From contig BCIK01000016.1 of assembly GCA_039545295.1 (NCBI GenBank), forward strand, positions 567,375 through 631,374: 64,000 nucleotides of DNA, in the 5' to 3' direction. The notes below the pieces were generated by a model, which saw nothing but the letters and a program-made list of their open reading frames with translations, had not been told where the DNA came from and made no database searches. The DNA is from Udeniomyces pyricola. Lineage: Eukaryota > Basidiomycota > Tremellomycetes > Cystofilobasidiales > Mrakiaceae. Below, piece after piece: positions 1 through 13,060 of the stretch (position 1 is its first letter; the number at the start of each line of letters is the position of its first letter). Made by a program: the position numbers and the translations under genes.

Positions 1-3000
1 AAGGTAGGGGGTTCGCGATAGGATTCAGGTTAAACGTACACTTCATGACAGCCGCGTCGCTGTTGAACTTGCCCATACCCGCCGTCGTGAGAAGACATCG
101 TCTATTCCAATCGTGCTGATCGAGCCAAGTCTGGTCCAAAAGACTGATGGCATCGAGGAAAGAATCGAAATCGTTGGCGACGAGGTAATTGTCGCCATGA
201 ACCGAGACCGCTTCCGTGATGGGCGAGTAGCCTTCGCCAAACATGTTGCTCTCAATCGCGCTGAAGACGCGAGCCAGTCGGGGAGATCGCTGCGAGATAG
301 CGGTGGGTTGGAACTTGTTGTTGTATCGTTGCTCATCGACCTGGGGCGTGAGGCTGATAGAGGAAATGTCAAGAGCAATGGGTGAGCTCTGTGGTTCAAA
401 AACATCTCACAAATCATATCCTACTTATGTGCGAAGCAGTCTACTTACAAACCAAAGGTAAAGCACTGCTCCTCTCCAACTTCCTCAATGATCTCTACGT
501 TAGCACCGTCTACGGTACCAAGCAGCAGAGCGCCGTTCAAAGCCAGCTTCATGTTCGATGTGCCTGCAAACCGTACAAGGGGATTGAATGGTGGGTTTTC
601 CGAAAAGACGCAGCAGCAATCTCGAATAGATGGGAATTGACATACCGGAAGCCTCAGTACCGGCGCAACTGATCTGGACGGAGACATCAGCCGCCGGGAT
701 GATGACTTCAGCCAACGAGACTGAGTAGTCAGGCAAGAAGACAAGCTGAGGTCGTGACACGCGTAAAAATTCAAGGGAGACACATAAAATATGGGAGAGG
801 AATTGAGTCAGCGATGTGGCACGAATGACGCACTCCAAAGATTTACGAGGTGGTAGCTGCAGCATACGTACCTTCAACAGATCTCCAACGTCCGGGTCGT
901 TGTTGATTGTCTTCGAAGCATTGACAATGAGCTTGATGATCTGCTTAGCCATCCAGTAACCTGGCGCAGCCTTGCCGGCGAAGATGCAGACTCGAGGGAC
1001 GACCTTCTTTTTTCCCGCTGCCGTCATGTCCTTGATCTCGAGGTACTGATGAATGATAGCAAACACTGAAAGTGAGGTAACGAGGTAGTAAGTTGCCATG
1101 CACATGTTGTCAATGTAAAGATCAGTTACCTAACGTACAGTTGAGCTGCTGCCTCTTGTACTCGTGAATTCTACAAAGATGGTAGAGAAATTCAGCTGCA
1201 ATACTTCAGAGCAAAAGAAAGAAGAAGAAAAAGATGGGTAGCAGAGCAAGATATACTCACCGCTTGATCTGTACGGTGAACTGTGCCGCAGGATTGACTT
1301 TGAGGCCAAGCTCAGTCTCAATAAGATGGGCAAGCTTCCGCTTGTTATCTTCCTTGACCTTTTTGAAGGCCGACAAGAATTCATTATCTTCCGAGAACTT
1401 CTCAAGTCCCCTTATAGAGGAAGAGAACGGGTCGAGTCGAGTGTGAGTTCATGATGCCTCTTTGACCCTGATCAGTCCTGATCTCTGAACTCACTTGAGT
1501 AGGTGCAAGTCTTTGAGCCAGTCACGCGTCTTCAGAGTTTGAGTGATAAGCTTTGAGAGCCCCGGGTTACACTGATCGAGCCATCGTCTCGGAGTGATGC
1601 CGTTTGTCTTCGAAACCATGGAGAAAATGGGAAGGACAGGTTATTTAGACCAACGTGCACCTTCCAGAAGCTGAGTAAAGAAGGGTATGCAAGTCACGTA
1701 CGACATTGGTAAAGTGATCGCCACCCTCGCCGCCCACTCGCTTGAAAAATTCAACAAAGTCGGGGAAAAGCAGCTCTTGAACAAGCCTGGAATGAAGCTC
1801 AGCCACGCCGTTGACCTTGTGAGAACCAATGACAGCAAGGTTGGCCATCCGGATCTGCTTAGGTTGTCCTATTTTGATGCAGAGAGGGAAGGAGTATATT
1901 AAGGTTTCCTGATTCTATAAAGACTCGTGTCGAAGCGAAAGAAGGGTAACCAAAGAAAGGTAACCCACCTTCCTCAATGAGAGACATGCGGCTCAGTCGA
2001 GCCATGTCACCAGGGAAGACCTCAGAGACAGCTCGAAGGAAATCCAGGTTGATGTCGTAGATGATCTGGAGGTGTCGGGGAAGAAGCTTCTCGAACAGGG
2101 GCACCGACCACTTCTCGAGAGCCTGTAGGAAGTGGGAGACAAGCGAGGGTATAAGTTGCTACATAGAAGTCCAGCATCAGAGACATTAGAGGCTACCAGC
2201 TTACCTCGGGAAGAACAGTGTCTATAACAGAGAATGCGTTCTGGTCAGTCCATCAAATTTCAAGAGCACGCGAGGACAAACAGAAAAGAACAGAATATTT
2301 AAGAGCTCGATAGTGACGTACGGTTGGTGTACGCGAACACCTTGATGGTGATCGACCACGCTTGGTCGAAGGGGACGTCCTCCTCATCCACGAGAATTCG
2401 CATCAACTCGGGAATAGCAATGCTCGGGTGCGTGTCGTTGAGCTGAATGGCGACGTAATCTGACAAGACCGACCAAGGCTTTTCAAGCTTCTTGAATCGT
2501 CGAAGAACATCTGCGAGCGAAGCAGAGACCCAGAAAGCTTGCTGTAAAAACGAGGTAAGTCAGAATGCGTATCAGGATGCCAAGATTCATCTCCGTGGCA
2601 TGACATAGAGAGTGACACCGACCTGCTTGAGTCTCAACTCTTTGCCAGACTCGTTGTTATCGTTGGGGTACAAGACTCGCGTAATAGTCTCGGCTTCGCC
2701 TGCCGCTTGAACGGACGCAAGCTTTTTAGAAGGAACCGGTAACAAGTCAGCGTACTGTCTTACGAGCTTGGCGTTGTACATCGACGTGCGCAGATGAATT
2801 AGTGAGGAAATGCGCTTACGTAATCTCCGGCATTGAAGCTGACGAGATCAAAGCCAGAAATTGGCCGAGCCGACCACAGCCGGATATTGGAGCAGGATCG
2901 AGTATCATGGCCAGGGACTGGCACGTCATGAGCAACAGCCAGGACTTCTTGTCCTCCAGACCAGCGACCCTTGCCTTTGATGCCCTTGACTTGTTGAACT

Positions 3001-4542
3001 GGAAGAGATGGGATGCAATGTTAGCTGAAACGCACTGTGTAGACATCTTCAAGATCCGAGCAAGTTGGTCGACATAAGTTACAGCAGATGAGAGTAAGGA
3101 GGGAAACGAACCAGTTCCGTAGAATCGGATGTTGTACGTCACGTCAGGCCTTGGAAGCTCCCAAGGGTTCTATAAGGGGCATGATGTTTCATCGCAGTCA
3201 GATTCTGTGCTATACCGGCAAAGGACGCTTGAGGCAGAGAAGCCTTACGTTTCCAGATGCAAGCCAAGGGTCAGGAACCTCCTGCTGCGCGCCGTCCTTG
3301 TCGAGGCATTGTTTGAAAATGCCGAAGTCATAGAACAGAGAATAACCCTGAGATGCGAACGGATGAAGGTCAAAGGAGGAATGACGAGTAAAACTGAGCG
3401 CGGATCCTCGTTCAACGCATCAATAGGTAGATCAGTCACTTACCCAACCAGGCAGCTGAAGAGTTGCAAAACTGTCAACATAGCACGCGGCAAGTCGACC
3501 AAGGCCGCCATTTCCTGGTGAGACATGGGCGAGGGGCGAGTCAGCATCGAGGAAGCACTCGTTGAGATAGATCCAGGCAACTCACCAAGCCCAGCGTCTC
3601 GTTCGGAATCAATCAAATCTTCCATCCTGAACCCGAGTTTGTTGACGGCAGCCTCGTACTCGGGCTTGACTGAAAGGTTGAGCAACGCGTTGTCGAGACT
3701 TCGGCCAATGAGGAACTCAAAGGAAAAGTAGTAAATCCGTTTAGGTGATGCCTGAGTGTGAACCTTGGTGGTAAGGTTCCAGTCCCGAATAAGGGAGTCT
3801 CGAGCGCTCAGGGCCTGATGAAAGCGAGGCGAGAAGCGATAGGCATGGGCAAATGGGCAAACAAGAGCGCGAGATTAGACAAGTGAGATGGGGGCGGAGC
3901 GGAACCGATGCGCGGGAGCCGGTTATGCCATGAGCGAATCAGAAACATGACTGGCAAACATGAAGATCAAACGTACCACGGCCGAGTACGCGGCAAAGTC
4001 ATCGCCTACGAGATTATCGGGCTGACGTGCGAGAACAGTGGTGACGTTGTGGACGATGGATTGGACAATGGATGGGACGGCTAACAGAGACGGCAGGGAG
4101 AAGGATCCAATAGGGAAAGCGATGAGATCGGTGAGATGGGCCGGATGAAGCCGATGTTGATGCTGGCCAGAGTTCTTCCTGTAGAGCTGTCATCACTTAC
4201 AGGTCTCATCTTCCGCTGCGAGAGCATCCTTCCATACCTTCTCATCGCCCAGAGGCCATGCTTCTGGCTCACCATCTTTACCCTCGACCTGAGCTCGGCC
4301 AAAGTGAGCGCACAACACGATCAGCGACCCGCGCAGCTTGCCGGACTCCGATCGCAAAGCCAAGTTCTTGTTGCCAAGAGGGACACTGCTCCTGTCATGC
4401 TCTAACTCACCTGGTAGTGACCGGTCAAGGATCTCTTGTGGTTTCGAGCTCGGGGTTGAGGCTGACCAATGGCGGCAACATCGATCGTTTCGCCGACGAG
4501 AGACTTGCGTCGGTTGACCGCGGGTCGGGATGGAACGGGCAT
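1..4542 (-). CDS. GPH1: Glycogen phosphorylase, 3' end cut off by the window
   Basis: This gene encodes the cytosolic PLP enzyme that releases glucose-1-phosphate from glycogen. The start is the ATG at 4542 ([18 protein letters not shown]), followed by a clear gtgagt donor at 4410. Conserved blocks appear in family order across many exons: [20 protein letters not shown] near 3700, [20 protein letters not shown] near 2080, and the PLP-lysine motif [14 protein letters not shown], split by an intron near 560-640, followed by TVDGANVEI. The last visible exon carries the C-terminal [15 protein letters not shown] block, so only a short terminal exon should lie beyond base 1. SYO1 lies upstream on the same strand with 624 bp between the two coding regions. 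Family identity is certain; individual introns are approximate. Confidence 0.93.
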
Positions 4543-5166
4543 CAATGGTAATTCTGTAAGGATATTTGTGCTGATGGATGAGGTCCAGGGATGGATGTTG
4601 ACTAAAAGAAACGAAAGGAGAGAAATGGTTGAGGAGTGATTTAATGAGACGGCAGAGGACGTGGGGAAACAAGGCAGAAGGTGAGATCTAAAGAGGGGAA
4701 GGAACGGGAAGGTCGGACGGCTGACGGCTGACGGCCAGACCGGAGCACCGAGGGAATTCCAAGACGAACCAGTAAGAACGCGTCTTCTGAGAGGGCAACC
4801 GGGACGTCAATCGAGGGTTGAGATGGTGGGTAAGTGGGAGATGGGGGTCAGAAAGGGAGATGGTTGAGATGGGAGATGAATCGAATCGATGGACTGCGTG
4901 CGTGACCCGGTTCTCATGAGGGAAGACTAGAGTGAAGCTCGAGGCAGCCAGTGGGAGCAAAGATGGTCTCATCTCGCCATCGTTGACTAGAACATTGCCA
5001 CCAAATGAACAATACGATCCAGCCGAAAAAGAGCTAAGTTTCATGCAAGCTTCATGATGTATAGCGACGAGGAGACCAAGAATGAAAAAGAACCAAAACA
5101 TGAATCAAGGAGAGAACACCATGACATGTGAAAGGCAAGAGAGAATCGTCCAGCAGCAGACCGTCA
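4543..5166. other. Intergenic: glycogen phosphorylase upstream region and SYO1 3' flank
   Basis: No coding sequence is supported here. The stretch carries the 3' untranslated region of SYO1 and the promoter of the glycogen phosphorylase gene, both read on the minus strand. Open frames in it are short and lack family resemblance. Confidence 0.6.
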
Positions 5167-8100
5167 TCAGAGTACACTTCGTCGGTACTTGATGTAGGCA
5201 ACAAGGTTCTCGTACGCCTCATCCGCACGCGCCCTCAGGTCCGCATCCTTCCGCTTGTCGATTCCTCGGGTCTGAGTAGATAGCGAAGAGATCAGGTACG
5301 ATGGGAGCAGCACGCGTCGTCAGCACAGTATCACCCAAACAAAACCCGGCCCGGGTAGTCGCCCTTTGTAAGACAGCGACAAGGAGAGCATACGCACAAT
5401 AGCTCGAACTTTGCCAACAACACCCTTGAGACCCTCAAGGAAGTTGCCCTTACGGAAGACCTCGACGTCCCAAGGAGCAGTCTCATCAGCGTAAACATCA
5501 AAGATGCCGTTGAGAGCAACAACCATAGGCTCAGGCGTAAGGGTCGGGGAAGTCAGGACGGTCATGAGGTAAGTTCCAATCGTCTGCAAAGATCAAGAGG
5601 AAAAGACATCATGCGCAGAGGAGAAAAGTCAAGTCAGCACACTAAAGTCTAGCTTGTGTTCCAGAGAAAACCAAGATATCAACGCACCTTGTTGGTCTCA
5701 ATTTCTTGGAGCCCAACATCCTTGTCCCGAGCAGCGAGGGCACTCAGGGTTCCGATGACCCTGCACCTGAGGCTCTCCTTTGTTCCAGTTCCTGAACCCT
5801 TCTCGACCTGAATAAGTCCAGCGACCTGACCCTCGCCGAGCATGACGTTGCCTCTGGTCAAGCCAGCAACACCCATGAGTCCTCCGACGAGAACCTCAAG
5901 AATCTCCTTCCTCATTTCCTGACCCTTAGCCTCGAGCACATCCGCACCAGGAGCAACGACGCCAGCGCTCGCAAAGAGGCCGTCCCAAACGGGCTGAAGC
6001 GAGGTCTGAGCCGACGCAAAGAAAGACTGCCACTGAGGAGTCGAAAATTCAGGCGAGGTAGGTGCAGGAAGGAAGAAGGTCGTCGACATGAGAAGGTTGT
6101 TGAGCGTCTCGAGCGACCGAAGGTGGATGGTTGAGAGCAGGGCAGTGGTGGGAGGGTGCGGGGAAGGAAGCGAGGTGCGCGGCGAGACGGTCGTGTCCAG
6201 GGGCAAGAAAGAGAGAGCAGTCGGCTGCGAAAGGGTAAGTAGCCGAGTCGGGAGTGCGAGAGTCGAAAGAAGTGTGACAAGCGTCGAGGGAAGGGGCAAA
6301 GAAGCGTCCGCAGATGCAAGAGCAGAGATATCGGTAGGCTGGTCCCGACCGAGCGAGATGAGGGCTTCCTCGTCCATTTCAGCTCCGTCCTCGCCGTCCA
6401 TATCCTCGTCCATCATTTCGTCGGCCTCCTCCTCGGTGGCAGGTGTCCCCTCGACGTCTGAGAGAAAACAAGTTAAAAGGGATGAGTATCGGATCCTATG
6501 GAAGGGCTGAACGCCCAAAAAAGGCTAAAGTACATCAACTCACCATCGTCTTCCTCCTTGTCCTCAGGAACCTTGGAGCAGATACCCATGAGGACCTCCA
6601 GTCCAACCTGAAGAGTCGTCAACTTCTTCTCAATCTCTTCGAGCGCGCGTTCCGAAGGCGTCTTGTGGTCGGTCTTAGGGTCTTTGAGCGATGCAGCAAT
6701 CGTGGCAGCATCGGGCTATGCGTCATAAATAGGAGTGATCAAAGTGAGGTCTTATACTTGTATAACAGTAACTGCAGGGCTGGGTCTCGAGAGACTTACA
6801 AGATCGTTTGAGAGTCGAGCCGCTTCTTGCGAAAGCTGGTTGAGGTCAAGGTCAAGGAGCTCGTTGAGAAGGGGGATGATCAGGGTCTTCTCGAGGTCGA
6901 GAGCGGCAACAGGAAGGAGGGGAGGGAGAGGAGAGATGTGTCGGATGGTGCCTGCAGATTCGTCGAAAAGGAGACAAGAGTTGTTGAGCAAGACTATCGC
7001 TACGAGTGGAAAGCTCAAACTTCACCTCTTGTCGTGCCGCCCCAGACTTACCACACGCGAGAACCCTCAAAAGCATGTCTTTCTGCAAGGCGGTTTGCGT
7101 CTCGACGCCATCCATGCCGTTGCTGACCTCCTTGCCCTTTCCCTTCCGGCTAGCGTCTTCCTCCGACTTGGCTCCGAATCGAATGACGTCGACGACAGTG
7201 TTGATCCAACTTGAGTCGGATCGGAGGTGGGTGTAAGCGGGAGGATTGTCGTCGGTCAGGACGTAGAGGCAGTGAGCGGCAGAGGTGACTAGCGAGAGGG
7301 GAAGTTGAGCTCGCGACGAGAGGAATGATAGGAGGAAGGGAAGCAGCGAGAGCGCGTTGACGGCAGTAAGAGCCTTGTCGGAAGTTTCGCTGCAAAGTAT
7401 AAGAGAAGCGTATCGTCGTTCGGTAAGGTTTTTTTTTTTCGCTAATTCGACAGGTGTTGGTATGAACGTATAAACACTGACCTCAAGCACCAAAGAATGG
7501 TGATGACGTTCTCAGCGAGGTCAAAGACGAGCTTTCGCTTGGTGATTTCGGCGTGGTCCTTCTTGACGTCGACCGGGGCCGCGGAAAAGATCCTGTCAAG
7601 AGTAGCAGAAATCTGTTGTATTGGATAACGCAAACAGAGTGGTACATGAGCTTCATGTCGGACGATGTACGAGATACTGCAGAGGGCATTAGAACGAACC
7701 TGGCCAACAAGCGAGGTCAACGGGGAAAGAACGCCTTTGTTGTACATTTCAGCGCAAAGGTCATAGCCTCCATCGATACAGAGATTTCTGCATTAAAATG
7801 GAAGATTGTCAATCCGTTAATACGAATGTCCCACCAAGTCGGTGGGATCCAGTGATTCTAAGCCAGGAAGAATCAACCCCCCCCCCCCGACCCTCACCTC
7901 CTTCCTCAACAGTTCAGCCAAAATTAGCGTGACTGACCTGAGCGCTCCAGCAGCCTCAACAACGACGTCCTCGGTGGAGTCGGTCAGCCTCTGGATAAGA
8001 GCACCAACGATGTTCTTGCCTTGGAGCAATCGTCGGGTACTCGGGTCGTTCTGGATCAAGTTAGAGACAGCCGCACACGCCCAAACTCGGTCGGCCGCGT

Positions 8101-8392
8101 CAGGGGCAGAGAGCTGCAGCATTACCAAACGAGGCGACGAGAAGAACAAACAAGTTTAATCACTGATGCCACTTGACTGAGAGGACCAGCCAGATGAGAC
8201 TATGCGCTCTGGGCAAACAGGTAGACGCGCAGAACGAACCTTGTCGATGATGGGCAGCAAAGCTTGCTCTTTGGCGGGGTGGGCTTTGGCGGCCGACGCG
8301 CCTGTGCCGAGATGCGCGTCTGGCACTCGAACGGGGTTGTGGCGACCGGCTCGTCGATCCTGCTTTCGCTTGGTCTGCTGTTGCTTGCCCAT
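5167..8392 (-). CDS. SYO1: Symportin-like armadillo/HEAT repeat protein (SYO1/HEATR3 family)
   Basis: SYO1 escorts ribosomal proteins L5 and L11 into the nucleus and hands them to the 5S RNP during 60S subunit assembly; it is known as HEATR3 in animals. The start MGKQQQTKRKQDRRAG matches the basic MGK N-terminus of the family. Repeats include ADRVWACAAVSNLIQ and VVVEAAGALRS near 8000, then NLCIDGGYDLCAEMYNKGVL across the 7790 junction, matching the HEATR3 segment with a GG and a Cys-acidic pair. An acidic stretch rich in E, D and M near 6400 corresponds to the family's acidic loop. The C-terminus, ending YENLVAYIKYRRSVL, fits the family's final helix. At least six introns are needed. One intron contains a 12-nt G run on the sense strand (7877-7888). 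Confidence 0.85.
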
Positions 8393-8637
8393 TGCACAGG
8401 TGAAGTAGAGAGAAGGACGGGACGGGAGGGAAGGGAAGGGTGGTGGAGGTTTAGATCAGGCTGGGATTTGGTTGCAAGCTGTTGCGCGCTCGAATCGAAA
8501 TCTCTGAGCCGATAATTTCCCACCCTTTCTTTCTTTTTCGATTTTTCACCGTAACTTCACTTTTGGTCGAGACCACATGACTCTACGAACACGATCATCC
8601 CAGGCACATATGCTGATCTGCCGCACCCACTTGTAAA

Positions 8638-10645
8638 TCAGTCCATAGATAATCGTCTGCTGTCAGCGCCCTCTACTTTAGGTTTGACTCTCCGGTCGTC
8701 CAACGTAGTCTCGGAGCGACGCGATTTGAGGCTTCCCCGCTTAATCAGTTCGGGCTCGGGAGCGACACCGAGATAGTCTTGGAAGAGGTGGTTGTTACGT
8801 ACTAACCAGGTGCAGGCAGCACAGAAAACATATCGAACAGCACACAGCCCATGAAAATAAGCGTGCAAGATCATTGTCATGCGTTTCTTGGTGGATGCGG
8901 AAATCAGGGATACGTACAGTCGCCTTGTAACGCTCTTTTTCGATCCTGCTTAGCCTGATCCAGGACTTCCTCCACTAATTCGTATTTGTTCTGTGCAAGT
9001 GCTGCTCGGTTGGTAGTGGGCGTACTCAATCGGACTGTCTGATCCGCGACGCGATCAAGGTGGTCGGTGCCGCGGAGGAATGCGACGGCGAGGTCGACCT
9101 TGTCTGTCAAGACAGCCAGCATGCCGAGGCAAGAGCCAATAGGATGGGTACGCATCATGTCAGATATGGGAACAAAGACAACCCAAACACAACGAACGTG
9201 GCTCAAGCCATGATGCTCACTCGCTTTAGCAACGTGTCGAAGCGACTTGTGCGGCTGATGCAAATGACCCCAGGTAGAGTGAGAAGAACAAGGGACAATG
9301 GGTTCGGAGGGGAGCAAAATATCGCGAAGAAGGTATTCAGCAGGATGATGCTTCATGGTGACTGACCCGGACGAGAGTGAAACAGATTAGCTCACGATAT
9401 AAACAGGCCACCAGGGAGGAGTGATGCGAAGCTTCATGTCAACGTTGACCGGAAAAGTCTTCTCCACAGCGGCTGAAGCAAACCAGGACTCGAGCACGAG
9501 TGCTAGCTCATCAATCGACAATTTCTTAAAGACTTGTACGTAAGAGTTTCCTTCTCGCCGTAACTCTCGGTCAGGCTTAGGATGGAAGGAGGAACGCTTC
9601 CCTTTGTTAGCGGCGGGATTTAGTCTGTCTGGAGGATGTGGTAGCGATTGCTCTATTAGTGAACGAGTGGACTGAGGTACGGCGTAGGTATCGTCCAAGC
9701 AAGGCATCGTTGCTGAACCGGGTGAAGTGGGTCCAGAGGTGTTCAGGTTGTGAGTGCTAGAATAAGGCGCGGACACGCGATGGTTGGTGGAGTGAAGTAA
9801 TGCACGTGTCAAAGAAGTAGATACGTTGGGTACTGAAGATACGATATGTGAAGGCTGAACGACGATGCGGGGAGTAGTGGCGAGGGAGGTCGAAGTGGTG
9901 CCTGGTAACGGAAAAGGTGGATGGCTTGCCTGCGCATCGGGCTTTGGAGTGATATGCCGAGACGATGTGAGCGGATTTGAGGGTTCGATGGTATCAGTAG
10001 CTCCACAAGTGGAAGATGCAGGAAGAGCTGGACATATGAGCCGAGTTGGCGATGAAGGCGAGTATGTCTGCATGACTGACGGTAGCATGGGACGATTTGG
10101 ACTAGGTAAAAGACCCTTTGGTGATGCTAGAGGAGGCGTTGGACTTCTTGCCTGTGCCTGAGCCGTCTGGGGGTCCAGGACTTGCTCGTCCTCGTCAAAG
10201 ATATCCTCACCCAAGCCATCGTCCAGCGTATCATCTGCTCGTACTCCGCCCTTCAGGGATATAGACTTGCTCCCACTGTTGTTTGACCTTTTGACAATTG
10301 TTCTGGCTTCAAGCATGAGCTCGAAAGGGAAGAATTTGGCTGCCAGATCCTTCAGAGCAGCGGAGGAGTACGTCTCCACCCCTGCGTTGGGGTTAACCCA
10401 GAGAATGGCAAATTCGGAGTGGTTTGAGAAACAGCAGCCAGCGAGGAGAGTGATGATGCGATTACGATTAAGCTTGAAGTTGGCCTGATGATCGTCAAGA
10501 AGAGAAGGGCCTGGGGCGGGGAGTAAGGGCTGCGACCGGAAGTTAAGACATGTATCACACAGGCAAAGAAGCCTCGCAAAGAGTCAGCGGCCGCACATTA
10601 CAGGGTAGATACTACAAGTGTAGAGAGACCAACGTATGATGCCAT
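8638..10645 (-). CDS. Uncharacterised protein, Ser/Pro-rich middle
   Basis: I do not recognise the family. A long minus-strand reading frame (9387-10379) encodes a conserved-looking start (FAILWVNPNAG, then LKDLAAKFFPFELMLEA), a long Ser/Pro/Thr-rich middle, and a second folded-looking stretch, SIDELALVLESWFASA followed by DMKLRITPPWWPVYIV. Downstream exons encode a helical piece (LTDKVDLAVAFLRG, KYELVEEVLDQAKQDRKRAL) and end in a basic tail closing RRLSMD. My start (ATG at 10645) assumes a first exon MASY joined across an intron of about 130 nt to PLLPAPGPSLLDDHQANF; this join is inferred and the true start may lie upstream. The predicted WW/proline-rich parts give no clear function. Confidence 0.5.
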
Positions 10646-11014
10646 GGAAGCGTAAAGCTTTCGGAAAACAAAAGTGTGAGACAGAAAGGAACTAGTGAGA
10701 GGACACAATGCTTGCCAGGTCGACGTCAGTCTAGAAGTGAGCGCTCGGCCTTGTGCGATTAGGAACTTGGAAGCTTGAGGACGTTGCACACTGGAGCGCT
10801 GGTTTCTGCTGGGTTCACGATCTTATCGGCATGTGACTATATAGGCAACATGCGTTTTCTGCTAATTTTTCGACTATCTGTGCCTATGATACCCGCATCA
10901 CCCAGGCTTAAAGACCAAGCATTTGGCTGTGCTTCAAACAACCTACAGGGAGCTTCAAAAAGAGGCGCAAGCTAGCTGTCGGTCTCAAGCCATAATTACT
11001 GCATGTCATTTATC
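10646..11014. other. Short intergenic stretch
   Basis: This is the 3' flank of the membrane-protein gene and the upstream region of the uncharacterised gene, both minus strand. Two copies of the hexamer AGCGCT (10740 and 10795) sit 95-150 bp upstream of the proposed start; the same hexamer recurs in several other intergenic regions of the window. Confidence 0.4.
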
Positions 11015-12345
11015 CTACTGTCCCGTCACCTGCCTCTGCTCCCATCTCTTCCTCGTCAACTTCTGCCATCCTGTCTTCCACCCAAACACGCCGATAACTC
11101 CGTCTTCTTGCTGTCCACTAGGACCCACGAGGCTTTTTTCGAATCCTAGGCTCGCCATCAGGCGAGACTTTCCCATCGCCGTCGGCAGGTCGCGTACAAA
11201 GATAGCGTCGAGCTTGTTGGACCGAGAAAAAGCGTGCGAGATAGCTTCCGTCAGCATATCATTTGGGAGGGGAGAGTTGACGTATGCGAGGCTACAGGAT
11301 GAATGAAACGAGTCGTGTCAGCGCCGAGATCTACACCAAATCCATGATGGTTGCCGCATGTAAACGGAAGCAGCTGATGAACCGATCACATAAGGATAGG
11401 GGCAACATACTCGGTGTGGTAATGTCGAATCAAAGCCACCTGTTTGCTTGGTCCTTTCTTTTTCAGCAAGCCGAGAGTAGTCGAGGTAGCCTCGGCCGGG
11501 CTGGTTGCAGACGTCACCGCTGATGAGGCAACGGTGCTGTTTGGGTCCTGAGAGTCAATCTTCTTGCTCAAAGCAGACTCATCGATAGGAAGTCTGTCGA
11601 GTTCCTCTGTCGGATGAGCAGCATCGATGGCGATAAGAGAGATGATGGCACCGTTGTGTGAATAGACCAGGCAAGTTGACGAAGGCGAGAGGGAATAATA
11701 GACCTCTGGAGAGGTGACGTCGGTTGTCGAGAGGGTGGTTCTCAGAAGAGTCTCAAAGTACTGTCGATGAAGCCTAGGTCAAGCAAGAGGGACAACTGAA
11801 GGTTAGATTGAATGTCGAAAAGTGGAGTGCATACAAGAGGGCCAGTTGAACATAATTCTGGCGAGACCTACCACTCGAACGCAAGGAGGATAGGGATCGA
11901 CGTTGTGAAACCGGCCTGATCCGGAAGAAAGTCGGCAAGGAGGATGTCAGCTCTTTGGTGCTCTTTCATGCCGTTCCAGTCGCGCGACCAATCAACGTAC
12001 GATGATTGGGGCAATCCAGGTCGTGTAGTCAGCCAGAATGGGCCACCAACTGGTGATGTACATATAGGCTAAGATGCATAAGAACCATCCAGCGAGCGTG
12101 ACAGGGTGCTTGTATGCTGGCAGCGATGGGTTCGGAACCAGATCCGAACCAATCAGCCTGGTGATCTTGTGTCTGCGAGGACAGGTAGAGAGTAGCAGAG
12201 GCCAGAAGACTGACTAACCTTTGTTGTTGGCCGAACCAAGTTGCTCCATTGAGCTACTGCCGATGAGGAGTCGGGTCTGCTTTAGGTCCTGCGGACGATA
12301 CGATCGAATGCCGTCACCGTCGGTGTGGTCGGGAGAAAAAGCCAT
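11015..12345 (-). CDS. Membrane protein, possibly Pho86-like with an acyltransferase-type fold
   Basis: The gene starts MAFSPDHTDGDGIRSYRPQD at 12345 and ends KRWEQRQVTGQ at 11015, with several introns. After about 60 residues there is a hydrophobic stretch (LAGWFLCILAYMYITSWWPIL) that can span a membrane, followed by a second one near 12000. The C-terminal part resembles a GNAT acyltransferase fold: a strand with ALIRHYHTEY, then LPNDMLTEAISHAF and AIFVRDLPTAMGKSRLMASL. One membrane hairpin plus an acyltransferase-like domain is the layout of the ER protein Pho86, which helps phosphate transporters exit the ER, but I cannot confirm this by eye. Treat it as an integral membrane protein of unproven function. 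Confidence 0.5.
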
Positions 12346-13060
12346 TTGCGGTGAGTACCCTTGGAGGTTGTATTTGACGGTGGGGTGTGAGGGGGAGAAA
12401 GAAAAGAAGTGGTCGTAGTCAAAGGATGACAGGAGAAAAAAAGCCTGGACAAGTGGGAAGGTCGTGTGAGCGGGATTTGACGTGGAGATTGCCGCGATTA
12501 AAGCGAACGTGGGTGGTCCTCGCCACGTTCTGATTCTTTGCCGTCACGTACACGCATACAAACGTCGACGCGTCGATCATCGTATCATTAGCTGCCTTTG
12601 TCTTTCTCTACACTGTCAACAATACATAGGACAATCCAGAGTAGGGTAAAACTGTCAAAATATAGTCTGATCTGACTGTTTCGATTTGTTTTCGATTCAA
12701 AACAGCTTCACTAGAATAGTCTCATAGCCGTTTTGAAAATATGTTTTGCCTGTTATACCTTTGTTTGACGTTCAAAGGAGTCAAAACAGAATGGTAGATT
12801 CGCCGTGACGTTCGACTAAAAGACTCAAATGTAGGGACAGTTCGAAACTTCGTACACCTCTGTATCTGCCCATGTCACTTCAGAATAAGTTTGCGCGCGA
12901 TTTTGACGATTTGAGCAAGTTCAAGACAAGTTTTGAGAACGCCGTTTTGGACAGAAAATTCCAAAACAGATCGAAACATTTTTTGGACCCTCTCGGTTCT
13001 CGAGCGAACCCAAGATTTCACAAGTGATCTTGTACTACATAAATCTACCGATCCTGGCAC
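12346..13060. other. Gene-free block of unusual composition
   Basis: No gene is supported. From about 12600 the sequence turns richer in A and T than its flanks and repeats short related words such as TCAAAACAG (near 12697, 12780) and CAAAACAG (12962), with the opposite-strand form CGTTTTG (12730, 12940). No coding frame or clear terminal repeat is visible. It borders the relic described at 13061-14157 and may be decayed mobile-element sequence. Confidence 0.4.
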
